Assembly: GCF_000368145.1 (NCBI RefSeq)
Contig: NZ_KB849283.1
Coordinates: 1,948,324 to 2,012,323, forward strand
Direction: 5' to 3'
Length of the DNA stretch: 64,000 nucleotides
DNA from: Acinetobacter guillouiae CIP 63.46
GTDB taxonomy: Bacteria > Pseudomonadota > Gammaproteobacteria > Pseudomonadales > Moraxellaceae
This document shows positions 26,815 to 34,539 of this stretch, piece by piece; position 1 is the first letter of the stretch, and the number at the start of each line of letters is the position of its first letter. The position numbers and the translations under genes were made by a program. Below the pieces are notes generated by a model. The model searched no databases. It saw only the letters and a program-made list of their open reading frames with translations, and was not told where the DNA came from.

Positions 26815-27708
26815 ATGTCTATCCAAGTCAAAGATTCAAATAACAATATTATCCCTATTCAAAATATCCAGTTTGCGGGTGGCGAACGACATGTTCAAAT
26901 TTCAGCAGATACATTAAAAACATTGAAAGGGCAAATTCAGATTCAAGCCAAAATCAGTAACACGCAAGATTTGATGGATTACTTGTTAATTGAAAATGTA
27001 TTACTCAATCAAGGTTTAGAAATTGATTTGGAAATCCCCTATTTCCCATACGCACGCCAAGATCGAATCTGTGCGATGGGACAGGCATTCTCATTAGAAC
27101 TGATGACAAAATTATTAAATATCAATACTGAGCAATTTCCACAACAGCGTAAATCAATCAAAGTTTGGGATGCACATAGTTGTGTTACTGAAAAACTTTT
27201 AAATGAAAACACCCATTTTTTTGAGATTGAGAATGTTCAACCAATTGAAATCATTCTACAAAATTCAAAGTTACAAGACATTTTAATTGCTCAAGACACC
27301 GTTTTAATCTGTCCAGATGCAGGTGCAAAACAACGGACTAAAACGATTGCCAAGGTCATCAATAGCTTAAGAGATCACGAAATCGAAATGGTCTACTGTG
27401 AAAAAAAACGTGATGCCGTCACAGGAAAAATTCAGAATGCTCAAGTCAATGCAACTGATTTAACGGGCAAAACAGCTGTGATCACGGACGATATTTGTGA
27501 TGGTGGTGCAACTTTTATTGGTATTGCACAAGAGTTAAAAAAATTAAATTGCCAACATGTGATTTTGTATGTGACTCACGGGATCTTTAGTAAAGGTATG
27601 CACGTATTTGAAGGCTTGGTTGACCAAATTTTTACCACGACGAGCTTTCCACAAACTGAACACCCAAATCTAAACGTCATTTCATTTAGTCGTTTCAATT
27701 CATTTTAA
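26815..27708 (+). CDS. Phage-type ribose-phosphate pyrophosphokinase paired with nadV
   Basis: A 297-residue PRPP synthetase paralogue that makes PRPP from ribose 5-phosphate and ATP. The ATG at 26815 has TAGG upstream and begins MSIQVKDSNN; an upstream in-frame TTG is unlikely. Catalytic parts are present: PYFPYARQDRICAMGQAFS (RQDR conserved, the following loop unlike housekeeping Prs), VWDAHS, and the PRPP-binding loop ITDDICDGGATFIG. The housekeeping gene has different sequence in the RQDR-following loop. It ends 18 bases before nadV, to which it would feed PRPP directly. Such a prs-nadV pair is also known from large phages. Confidence 0.9.
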   Translation: MSIQVKDSNNNIIPIQNIQFAGGERHVQISADTLKTLKGQIQIQAKISNTQDLMDYLLIENVLLNQGLEIDLEIPYFPYARQDRICAMGQAFSLELMTKLLNINTEQFPQQRKSIKVWDAHSCVTEKLLNENTHFFEIENVQPIEIILQNSKLQDILIAQDTVLICPDAGAKQRTKTIAKVINSLRDHEIEMVYCEKKRDAVTGKIQNAQVNATDLTGKTAVITDDICDGGATFIGIAQELKKLNCQHVILYVTHGIFSKGMHVFEGLVDQIFTTTSFPQTEHPNLNVISFSRFNSF

Positions 27709-27726
27709 TTATTTTGGAGAATAAGA

Positions 27727-29223
27727 ATGAGCTTAAAAATCAATCCACTGAATGCAATTGACTTTTATAAAGCAGATCACAGACGCCAGTACCCTGTTGG
27801 CACAGAATATGTTTATGCCAATTTCACGCCACGTTCTTCTCGTTTAGCAAAAATGTTGCCTGACTTCGACGATAAAATCGTGTTCTTTGGCTTACAAGGC
27901 TTTATCAAACACTTTTTGATTGAGACTTGGAATGAAGGTTTTTTCCAACAAGATAAAGCAAAAGTCATTGCTAGATATAAACGTAGAATGGATAACGCAT
28001 TGGGTGACGGCGCAGTACCAGTCGATCATATCGAAGCTTTATATGACTTAGGCTATTTACCAATCCGAATCAAGGCGCTAGAAGAAGGCAGCCGTGTCAA
28101 TATAAAAGTACCTGTACTCACTATTGTAAATACCCTGCCTGAGTTCTTTTGGTTAACCAACTACTTAGAAACAGTACTCAGTGCTGAATTATGGAAAAGT
28201 TGTACGACAGCAACGATTGCATTTGAATACAAACGCTTACTGACAGCATATGCGATTAAAACAGGTGCACCTTTAGACTTCGTTGCTGTACAAGGCCATG
28301 ATTTTAGTAGTCGCGGCATGAGTGGGATTTATGATGCCACACAAAATGGTGTAGGACATTTAACCAGCTTTATCGGTACAGATGCGGTTTCAGCGATTGA
28401 TTATGCAGAAGAATATTACGATGCGGAAGGCATTGTAGGTGTTTCGGTTCCAGCAACCGAACATAGTGTGATGTGTATGGGCAGTGAAGACAATGAAATT
28501 GAAACTTTTAGACGTTTAATCACAGAGCTTTATCCATCAGGTGTGGTCAGTATCGTATCGGATACTTGGGATTTTTGGCGAGTGATTACAGAATTTACTG
28601 TGGAGTTAAAAGACGAAATTCTAGCTCGCCAGCCAAATGCTTTAGGTTTGGCTAAATTGGTTTTTCGTCCTGACTCTGGTGATCCTGTAAAAATCATTTG
28701 CGGTGACCCTGAAGCTGAAATGGGCAGTCCAGCTTATAAAGGCGCTGTGCAATGTTTATGGGAAATCTTTGGCGGAACCGAAACAGATCAAGGCTACAAA
28801 GTTTTAAATGAGCGTGTTGGTTTGATTTATGGTGACTCGATTACTTTGGAACGTGCTTTAAATATTGTTCAAAGGCTGGAAGCTAAGGGCTTTGCTTCAA
28901 ATAATCTGGTCTTTGGCATCGGTAGTTATACTTATAACTATTTAACGCGTGACACATTTGGTTTTGCAGTTAAAGCCACTTGGGGACAAGTCAACAGTGT
29001 TCCACGTGAATTGTTTAAAGATCCGATCACTGATTCTGGTGTAAAGAAATCTGCCAAAGGTTTACTTCGTGTAGAAAAAACTGAAGACGGATTTGTGTTA
29101 TTTGATCAACAAACCATGGAACAAGAGCAACAAGGTGAGTTAAAAACGGTGTTTGAAGATGGGCAATTGATTCGAGCGTGTCGTTTGAATGAAATTCGGG
29201 AGCGATTGGCAAATCAGTTATAA
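27727..29223 (+). CDS. nadV: Nicotinamide phosphoribosyltransferase NadV
   Basis: A 498-residue enzyme, the bacterial NAMPT: it joins nicotinamide and PRPP to give nicotinamide mononucleotide. Family motifs are NFTPRSSRLA near residue 31, GHDFSSRGMSG, VSVPATEHSVMCMG, SIVSDTWDFWRV, and LVFRPDSGDPV, which binds the PRPP phosphates. Start preceded by TTTGGAGAATAAG, a strong ribosome binding site. Together with the upstream PRPP synthetase it forms a two-step salvage route to NMN. A stem-loop at 29233-29265 follows the stop. Confidence 0.95.
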   Translation: MSLKINPLNAIDFYKADHRRQYPVGTEYVYANFTPRSSRLAKMLPDFDDKIVFFGLQGFIKHFLIETWNEGFFQQDKAKVIARYKRRMDNALGDGAVPVDHIEALYDLGYLPIRIKALEEGSRVNIKVPVLTIVNTLPEFFWLTNYLETVLSAELWKSCTTATIAFEYKRLLTAYAIKTGAPLDFVAVQGHDFSSRGMSGIYDATQNGVGHLTSFIGTDAVSAIDYAEEYYDAEGIVGVSVPATEHSVMCMGSEDNEIETFRRLITELYPSGVVSIVSDTWDFWRVITEFTVELKDEILARQPNALGLAKLVFRPDSGDPVKIICGDPEAEMGSPAYKGAVQCLWEIFGGTETDQGYKVLNERVGLIYGDSITLERALNIVQRLEAKGFASNNLVFGIGSYTYNYLTRDTFGFAVKATWGQVNSVPRELFKDPITDSGVKKSAKGLLRVEKTEDGFVLFDQQTMEQEQQGELKTVFEDGQLIRACRLNEIRERLANQL

Positions 29224-29232
29224 CAGCTATTT

Positions 29233-29265
29233 GCAGAAACCTTGCTTTTATCGCAAGGTTTCTGC
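29233..29265 (+). terminator. Perfect 13-bp hairpin after nadV
   Basis: Stem GCAGAAACCTTGC / GCAAGGTTTCTGC with a 7-base loop, 9 bases past the nadV stop. There is no T-run, so it may be an RNA-stabilising or attenuating hairpin rather than a full terminator. Confidence 0.65.
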
Positions 29266-29387
29266 GCTTAGACTGCGCCATGATCCATCTCATTTTTACT
29301 AAACATATTTTCTACTTGGCGAATCTCTCCTACCCTGTAATAATCCAAGACAATCCGTTACTTTAATAAAATTAAGCGAGCCTTATA

Positions 29388-30128
29388 GTGACCTTTAACT
29401 CTGAACAGGAATTTCTCTCAAACTATAATAAAAAGGATTATGAATCCCCTTTACTTACAGTTGATATGGCGATTTTTTCTGTTGATGCGGGTCAGCTACA
29501 AGTTTTATTGATTAAACGTTCTAATTTCCCACAAAAAGATAAATGGGCACTCCCAGGTGGTTTTGTCGATTTGTCTAAAGATCAAGATTTGATGGCAACA
29601 GCACATCGTAAATTGGTTGAAAAAACTGGGCTTCAATCACCGCATTTGGAACAAGTTGCGACGGTTGGCAATGCAACACGTGATCCTCGTGGATGGGCTG
29701 TAACAGCTTTATATTTTGCCCTGATTGATTTCAAAGCGTTTCAACAGATTGCCACTGAACAAAATGAATATAGCGAGTGGATTTCAATTGCTGAGGCAAA
29801 AAAATTAGACTTGGCTTTTGATCATTTACAGCTTTTAGATATGGCTGTTGACCGTTTAAGTAGTAAGGCACGTTATACAGCCTTACCCGTCAGTTTGATG
29901 CCTCAACTGTTTACTTTGACTGAGCTACAGCAGATTTATGAAATTATTTTAGGGCAAAGCCTAGAAAAGAAATCATTTAGACGGCGTATGATTGAAGCTG
30001 GCGCAGTTGAGGAAACAGACCAAACTAAAATTGCGGGCAAACGTCCTGCTCAATTATATAAGTTTGCACTACAAAGTTATGATTTCCATTTTCCTCGAAT
30101 TTTGGAGTATCCGAGGGAAACCACTTAA
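29388..30128 (+). CDS. nrtR: NrtR-type Nudix-related transcriptional regulator of NAD metabolism
   Basis: A 246-residue protein with an N-terminal Nudix-like domain (LTVDMAIFSVDAGQLQVLLIKR, WALPGGFVDL) and a C-terminal winged helix (TELQQIYEIILGQSLEKKSFRRRMIEAGAVEE in pieces, then GKRPAQLYKF). The Nudix box is degenerate: the usual REuxEE reads RKLVEK, as in NrtR repressors that bind ADP-ribose without cleaving it. It starts with GTG at 29388 and a weak AGCGAG site. NrtR usually represses nadV and related NAD genes and is released by ADP-ribose; here it sits next to prs-nadV, so it likely controls them. Confidence 0.9.
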   Translation: MTFNSEQEFLSNYNKKDYESPLLTVDMAIFSVDAGQLQVLLIKRSNFPQKDKWALPGGFVDLSKDQDLMATAHRKLVEKTGLQSPHLEQVATVGNATRDPRGWAVTALYFALIDFKAFQQIATEQNEYSEWISIAEAKKLDLAFDHLQLLDMAVDRLSSKARYTALPVSLMPQLFTLTELQQIYEIILGQSLEKKSFRRRMIEAGAVEETDQTKIAGKRPAQLYKFALQSYDFHFPRILEYPRETT

Positions 30129-30159
30129 GCTCATTGTATTATTTGGATAACAGCGAACA

Positions 30160-30822
30160 ATGAAAACTTTAGAACAATTAATCAATATTGAAGATTCAGG
30201 CTGGATATTGGTACAAGAATGGATGACTCAAGCCACCAACCATATTGAAGTTTTACCCAAGAACAAATTAAGAGCTGAACAAGAGTTACTGAGCATTCAA
30301 GTCACAACACGTTCACCTATGGGTTCAATTATTTATGAAACAGGTGGAATACTGATTGATCATGGATGGTTGAGAATTTTAGCTTCAGGACATCCAAAAT
30401 TAGATCGTGGTATTACTGAATGGAATCATCATAAAACGTTTCATCAATCTGATCTGGAGCTAACCTATCTACTGATTGCTGATGATGTTTTAGGGGGTTA
30501 CTTTGCTATCAATAATGGAAAATTAGGTGAAGCAATTGGAAAGATTTACTATTTTGCCCCAGATACATTGGTATGGGAAAATCTTGATGTGAGCTATTCA
30601 GAATTTTTGACTTGGGCATTCAATGGAGATATTGCTCAGTTTTATCAAGTATTCCGTTGGCAAAACTGGCAGACAGATCTTCAAAGTCTCAATGGCAACC
30701 AAGTCTTTAGTTTTATGCCCATGTTATTTACCAAAGAAGGTAAGGATATCGAACAAGTGGATAAAAAAATTATTCCTATTTCTGAGAGTTATGATTTTCA
30801 TTTTGCACCGACTTTAAAATAA
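30160..30822 (+). CDS. DUF2625 family protein
   Basis: A 220-residue soluble protein that fits the DUF2625 family from end to end: LEQLINIEDSGWILVQEWM, EQELLSIQVTTRSPMGSIIYETGGILIDHGWLRILASGHPKL (in pieces), YLLIADDVLGGYFAINNG, and SFMPMLFTKEG. No function is established for this family; the overall pattern resembles SMI1/KNR4-type proteins. It lies 31 bases after nrtR and 17 before the next gene, so it is probably co-transcribed with the NAD regulator. Any link to NAD metabolism is unproven. Confidence 0.85.
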   Translation: MKTLEQLINIEDSGWILVQEWMTQATNHIEVLPKNKLRAEQELLSIQVTTRSPMGSIIYETGGILIDHGWLRILASGHPKLDRGITEWNHHKTFHQSDLELTYLLIADDVLGGYFAINNGKLGEAIGKIYYFAPDTLVWENLDVSYSEFLTWAFNGDIAQFYQVFRWQNWQTDLQSLNGNQVFSFMPMLFTKEGKDIEQVDKKIIPISESYDFHFAPTLK

Positions 30823-30839
30823 CTGAGAGCAGCAAATCC

Positions 30840-31409
30840 GTGAGCAATCATCTAAAGTTAATCCGAGCTTTTCCTAAAGCTCTATTAGATGATGTTTTAG
30901 TAATATCAAAATACTTAGAAAGTAAAAAAATAAAAATTCATGAAAGCTCTCAATGCGAAGTGTTGATTCATCACGAACATATCGTTGTACCATCAAGGAT
31001 CTATATAACTCAGTTACAATGTATTGAGTTTCATAATTTTTCTTTAACACAACGTCAAATTCTATGGTGTATTCTTACTCGCCATCACAATGGTTTTGTT
31101 CGGCAAAGAGCGCTCGAAAGACTCATTAAAACTGACCTTACAAGTTTTATGATCCCTTTCATTTTTCAGTTATTGGGTGAATATATTCAAGAAATTTTAG
31201 AGGCCATTGAACCGATTCTAGATGCAAATAATCAAGGGCTTTTTGCAGCATTTATGCTGCAAAATCCAAAATATGACCAAACGACTCAAAGTAGAATTGT
31301 CAGCTATTGGAATGAGTATTATCGGATTAAATATCCAAATTTTAACGATTTTATTGGTTATAAAATTTTAAATAAGCTTAAGAATTTTGTTCAAAATAAT
31401 CATCAGTAG
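30840..31409 (+). CDS. Hypothetical protein, 189 aa, downstream of DUF2625 gene
   Basis: Starts with GTG at 30840, 17 bases after the DUF2625 gene, with GAGAG in the right place. No signal peptide or membrane segment. The N-terminal 60 residues (FPKALLDDVLVISKYLE ... HEHIVVPSRIY) look alpha/beta. The rest is helical, with a HEAT-like middle (WCILTRHHNGFVRQRALERLI ... FIFQLLGEYIQEILE) and a basic C-terminus. The QRQILWCILTRHHNGFVRQ pattern recalls proteins that score damage or aggregation in repeat form, but I cannot name the family. Part of the nrtR-DUF2625 transcription unit. Confidence 0.7.
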   Translation: MSNHLKLIRAFPKALLDDVLVISKYLESKKIKIHESSQCEVLIHHEHIVVPSRIYITQLQCIEFHNFSLTQRQILWCILTRHHNGFVRQRALERLIKTDLTSFMIPFIFQLLGEYIQEILEAIEPILDANNQGLFAAFMLQNPKYDQTTQSRIVSYWNEYYRIKYPNFNDFIGYKILNKLKNFVQNNHQ

Positions 31410-31460
31410 AGTTACTCCCCCTTAGCCTGATGAGCTTAAAAATGACAAATCAGATTTAGG

Positions 31461-31955
31461 CTAATACATATTAGATAAACCAAAAGCTTTGATTAAAAAA
31501 TGATTTGGATTTTGTTTTTCGGGATTTTTTGAACCAAGCTCTGGTTCAAAATATAAAACCACCTGACTTTTATTGATTTTCACAATTACATTATTCAGTT
31601 GTTGATTAAATTTAATGGAATAATCAGCTCTCTGCTTATTTAGAATTTTTAGAAATTTGTCCAAACTCAATTTTTTAAAATTTTGAATCACCCAAGGCTC
31701 AACTTTCAAAGTTTTACTCTTTTTTAATTGACGAAACTCATCACAAAAAATAGCGCAAAGTTGCTTTTCAAAAAAATGGAGTTCTATCGTACCTAAACGC
31801 CAAAGTTCGGTATAACAATCTATCGTTAAGTGATCATCCGGTTTGGAGAGTTCATTCTTCAAGCATTCTATGGTTTGCCCTAATTCTACAAAATCAAACT
31901 TTCCATTTAAAATAAAATCTTTTAAATCAATTTCTAACTTCCGCTTCAATTTCAT
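31461..31955 (-). CDS. Hypothetical protein, 164 aa, second gene of an unknown pair
   Basis: Not recognised. A Lys-rich, very AT-rich gene encoding a soluble alpha/beta protein (LKDFILNGKFDFVELGQTIECLKNEL in pieces, IELHFFEKQLCAIFCDEF, VIVKINKSQVVLYFEPEL). Its ATG immediately follows the stop codon of the gene upstream with no gap, so the two are translationally coupled. No signal or membrane segment. It could be an immunity-type or phage-derived small protein, but there is no direct evidence. Confidence 0.65.
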   Translation of the reverse strand: MKLKRKLEIDLKDFILNGKFDFVELGQTIECLKNELSKPDDHLTIDCYTELWRLGTIELHFFEKQLCAIFCDEFRQLKKSKTLKVEPWVIQNFKKLSLDKFLKILNKQRADYSIKFNQQLNNVIVKINKSQVVLYFEPELGSKNPEKQNPNHFLIKAFGLSNMY

Positions 31956-32585
31956 TTATTGGTTTCCAAAAATAACGACATAAGTCCCTATTTGCATTTT
32001 TTCCTCTAAACAACAGACCAGTTTTTCTAAAAAATTCATCACTTTGCTATCGTTAAAATGCAGATCTCTAATTTTTAAGATAATGCCTTGTATGGTATTT
32101 TGATCAAAATAATTATCTGAACAAGGATCAAAACTACACTCAAATTCATTTCTCAGTGGGCTAAACAACGGAAATAAAGATCTAAATAGTTTAACGACAT
32201 AAGCAAAATCATCTTGCGGAATAAAATAAGTTCTATTGTTTTTATCTTGTATCCTCTCTAAGTTTTCATCTTCAGCCCAAATAAAGAAACCCACTTTATC
32301 AACATATTTTAGATTTTCATCTATGCTCAATTTGATTGTGCGTTGATTAAATTCATTAATTTTTTGAATGATTTTTTCAAGATTGTGATGATATCTAGGA
32401 TCATCATAATATTCTCGTGCAAGCTCCGCTTTACAATCTGTTGCTGCACAAATTTTTTCAATATTCTGCTGATGATAAGCTTGTATGCAATGTGCTATCT
32501 CATCATATTGTTTTAATAAAGCGCAAGCATCTGCGATTGAAATGATAATTTTTGCGCGTAATTCATGTAATTTTTCTTTATCCAT
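31956..32585 (-). CDS. Hypothetical protein, 209 aa, first gene of an unknown pair
   Basis: Not recognised. The N-terminal 90 residues are helical (MDKEKLHELRAKIIISIADACALL, REYYDDPRYHHNLEKIIQKINEF in pieces); the middle is probably beta (VGFFIWAEDENLERIQ ... NNRTYFIPQDDFAYVVKLF); the end has KLVCCLEEKMQIGTYVVIFG. Several Cys, no signal peptide. It joins the 164-residue gene directly and is transcribed toward the DUF2625 unit, with convergent ends. The base composition is more AT-rich than neighbours, suggesting transfer. Confidence 0.65.
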   Translation of the reverse strand: MDKEKLHELRAKIIISIADACALLKQYDEIAHCIQAYHQQNIEKICAATDCKAELAREYYDDPRYHHNLEKIIQKINEFNQRTIKLSIDENLKYVDKVGFFIWAEDENLERIQDKNNRTYFIPQDDFAYVVKLFRSLFPLFSPLRNEFECSFDPCSDNYFDQNTIQGIILKIRDLHFNDSKVMNFLEKLVCCLEEKMQIGTYVVIFGNQ

Positions 32586-32691
32586 AACACATCACTTTTA
32601 ATTGCCTCATTCTTTCATTTTCAATATTTATACATCACAACTTTACAAACTCTATTATCTTAATCAAAACATTTAAAATTGGACAATAACA

Positions 32692-33069
32692 ATGAATGCA
32701 CTAAGCTACTTTGAAATTCAGTCTTCAAACCCTGAACGTGAAGTTAAATTTTATCATGAAGTTTTCGGTTGGAAATTTAGCAAAGTTGAAGGTCTACCCA
32801 TTCAATATTTTCAAATTGAAACAGCCAACATACATGGTGGCTTATTGGAGCGTCCAGCTCAAACACCACCCACCCATTGTGGAACCAATGCCTTTACCTG
32901 TTCCTTTGAAGTTGAAGATTTTGATACAACTGCTGAAAAAATTTTAGCTTTGGGTGGGCAAGTAGCAATGGAGAAATTTGCTATTCCCAATAAATGTTGG
33001 CAAGGTTATTTTTTAGATGCAGATCATAATACCTTTGGACTCGTCCAAGTTGATCCCAATGCAAAATAA
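32692..33069 (+). CDS. VOC family protein (glyoxalase/bleomycin-resistance fold)
   Basis: A 125-residue single VOC module pair: SYFEIQSSNPEREVKFYHEVFGWKFSKV is the first beta-alpha-beta unit; FTCSFEVEDFDTTAEKILALGGQV and CWQGYFLDADHNTFGLVQ are the second. The metal-binding residues of glyoxalases are only partly kept (Glu in the first unit, Asp/His late), so activity is uncertain. Monocistronic, cytoplasmic. Confidence 0.88.
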   Translation: MNALSYFEIQSSNPEREVKFYHEVFGWKFSKVEGLPIQYFQIETANIHGGLLERPAQTPPTHCGTNAFTCSFEVEDFDTTAEKILALGGQVAMEKFAIPNKCWQGYFLDADHNTFGLVQVDPNAK

Positions 33070-33276
33070 GCTTGATTGATTGAAAATCTAAATACATGTT
33101 CGAAAAAAACCTGTCTATATTCGGCTGTATCAAACAGATGAAATAAAAGATAGCGAATATTTTTAAGAATTTTTATAAAAAATACAGATCATATTAAGTG
33201 ATTAAGGCCTTACAGCTGATTTAAGCATTCAATTTGTGCTACCTTAATTTTAAATTCTGTAAGGCTTATCCAACTA

Positions 33277-34530
33277 ATGACTGTACGCTTTCTTCATACT
33301 TCAGACTGGCATCTGGGACAATTCTTCTATAACCATTCTCGCCAGTATGAACATGAGCAATTTTTAGCGTGGTTATTAGCTCAAATCAAAGAAAAACAGC
33401 CCCATGCCCTATTGATTGCAGGCGATATATTCGATGTCATCAATCCTGCATCTGCTGCGCAGAAACAGCTCTATCAATTCCTAGCCAATGCACATCAGCT
33501 TGCCCCACATATGCAAACCTTAATGATTGCAGGTAATCATGATTCAGGTTATCGGATTGAACAGGTTGAGCCCTTACTTGAAAAATATCACGCCAAAACA
33601 GTCGGTGTGATTCATAAAGACGAGCTTGGTCAAATTGATTTAGATCGTTTACTGATTCCAATTTATGATGAACAAAAAAATATTATTGCTTGGTGCCTAA
33701 GCTTACCGTTTCTACGCCCAGCCGAAATTACTGGCTTTAATGAACAAACCAATAACAGTCAAAATGCCATTGCCTATTTACATCAACAGGTGATTTCTGA
33801 AGCACGAAAAAGAAAGACGGATAATCAAGCACTCATTCTAATGTCACATGCCCATATGCAAGGTGGAGAAACCTCTGATTCTGAACGGCCTATTATCATT
33901 GGCAATGAGGAAGCACTGGCTACCACATTGTTTGAAGATAGCATTGATTATGTTGCGCTCGGACATTTACATAAACCACAAAAAGTTGGTCAGGAACATA
34001 TCCGTTATAGTGGTTCGCCTATTCCCTTATCCTTTAGTGAAATCAATTATAAACACCAAATTGTCGACGTTAATATTGACCCGCTTAAAACAGATGAGTC
34101 ACGGGTTTCATTTGAAAGTGTATTTATTCCCCGTAGTGTACAACTGCATAAAATTAAAGGGGAATTGAATGAAGTTTTAGCCAAATTAAAGGCATTAGTA
34201 AGCGGTGAAATTGAAAATATTGATCAGCGTGAATATGTCGATATTGAATACTATACCGATGTTCCACCTCCGCCCAATTTGCGCCAACAATTTGAAGATG
34301 CCTTGCCTAAAAGCCGTTACCGCTTAGTTCGCATCTCAAGACAATACTTCGCATCAGAAAAAAATAACGATGAAATTACTTCAATCAATTTGGAACCACC
34401 GACACCAGAAAAACTCTTTCAACAACTTTGGGAAAAAAATGGCTATACCAATGATGATGCAGTCTTGAAAGATTTTTTAAGCTTATTACAAGAAGCCGAA
34501 AAAACGCTTGAAAATCAACATGACGCATAG
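33277..34530 (+). CDS. sbcD: Exonuclease subunit SbcD
   Basis: A 417-residue metallophosphoesterase, the nuclease half of SbcCD (Mre11 homologue). All metal motifs are visible: TSDWHLGQ (about 8-15), IAGDIFD, AGNHDSG, SHAHMQGG and ALGHLHKPQ. It cuts hairpins and protein-blocked DNA ends with SbcC. It lies 9 bases before sbcC on the same strand, so the two are one operon. Confidence 0.96.
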   Translation: MTVRFLHTSDWHLGQFFYNHSRQYEHEQFLAWLLAQIKEKQPHALLIAGDIFDVINPASAAQKQLYQFLANAHQLAPHMQTLMIAGNHDSGYRIEQVEPLLEKYHAKTVGVIHKDELGQIDLDRLLIPIYDEQKNIIAWCLSLPFLRPAEITGFNEQTNNSQNAIAYLHQQVISEARKRKTDNQALILMSHAHMQGGETSDSERPIIIGNEEALATTLFEDSIDYVALGHLHKPQKVGQEHIRYSGSPIPLSFSEINYKHQIVDVNIDPLKTDESRVSFESVFIPRSVQLHKIKGELNEVLAKLKALVSGEIENIDQREYVDIEYYTDVPPPPNLRQQFEDALPKSRYRLVRISRQYFASEKNNDEITSINLEPPTPEKLFQQLWEKNGYTNDDAVLKDFLSLLQEAEKTLENQHDA

Positions 34531-34539
34531 GAGTTTGCC

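Noticed and set aside
29027-29293. Minus-strand open frame across the nadV end
   Set aside because: It overlaps the conserved C-terminus of nadV and the following hairpin, and the peptide matches nothing.
31461-32585. Calling the two-gene unknown unit a toxin-antitoxin or defence system
   Set aside because: Sizes and coupling fit, but no toxin, nuclease or immunity motif can be pointed to; left as unknown proteins.
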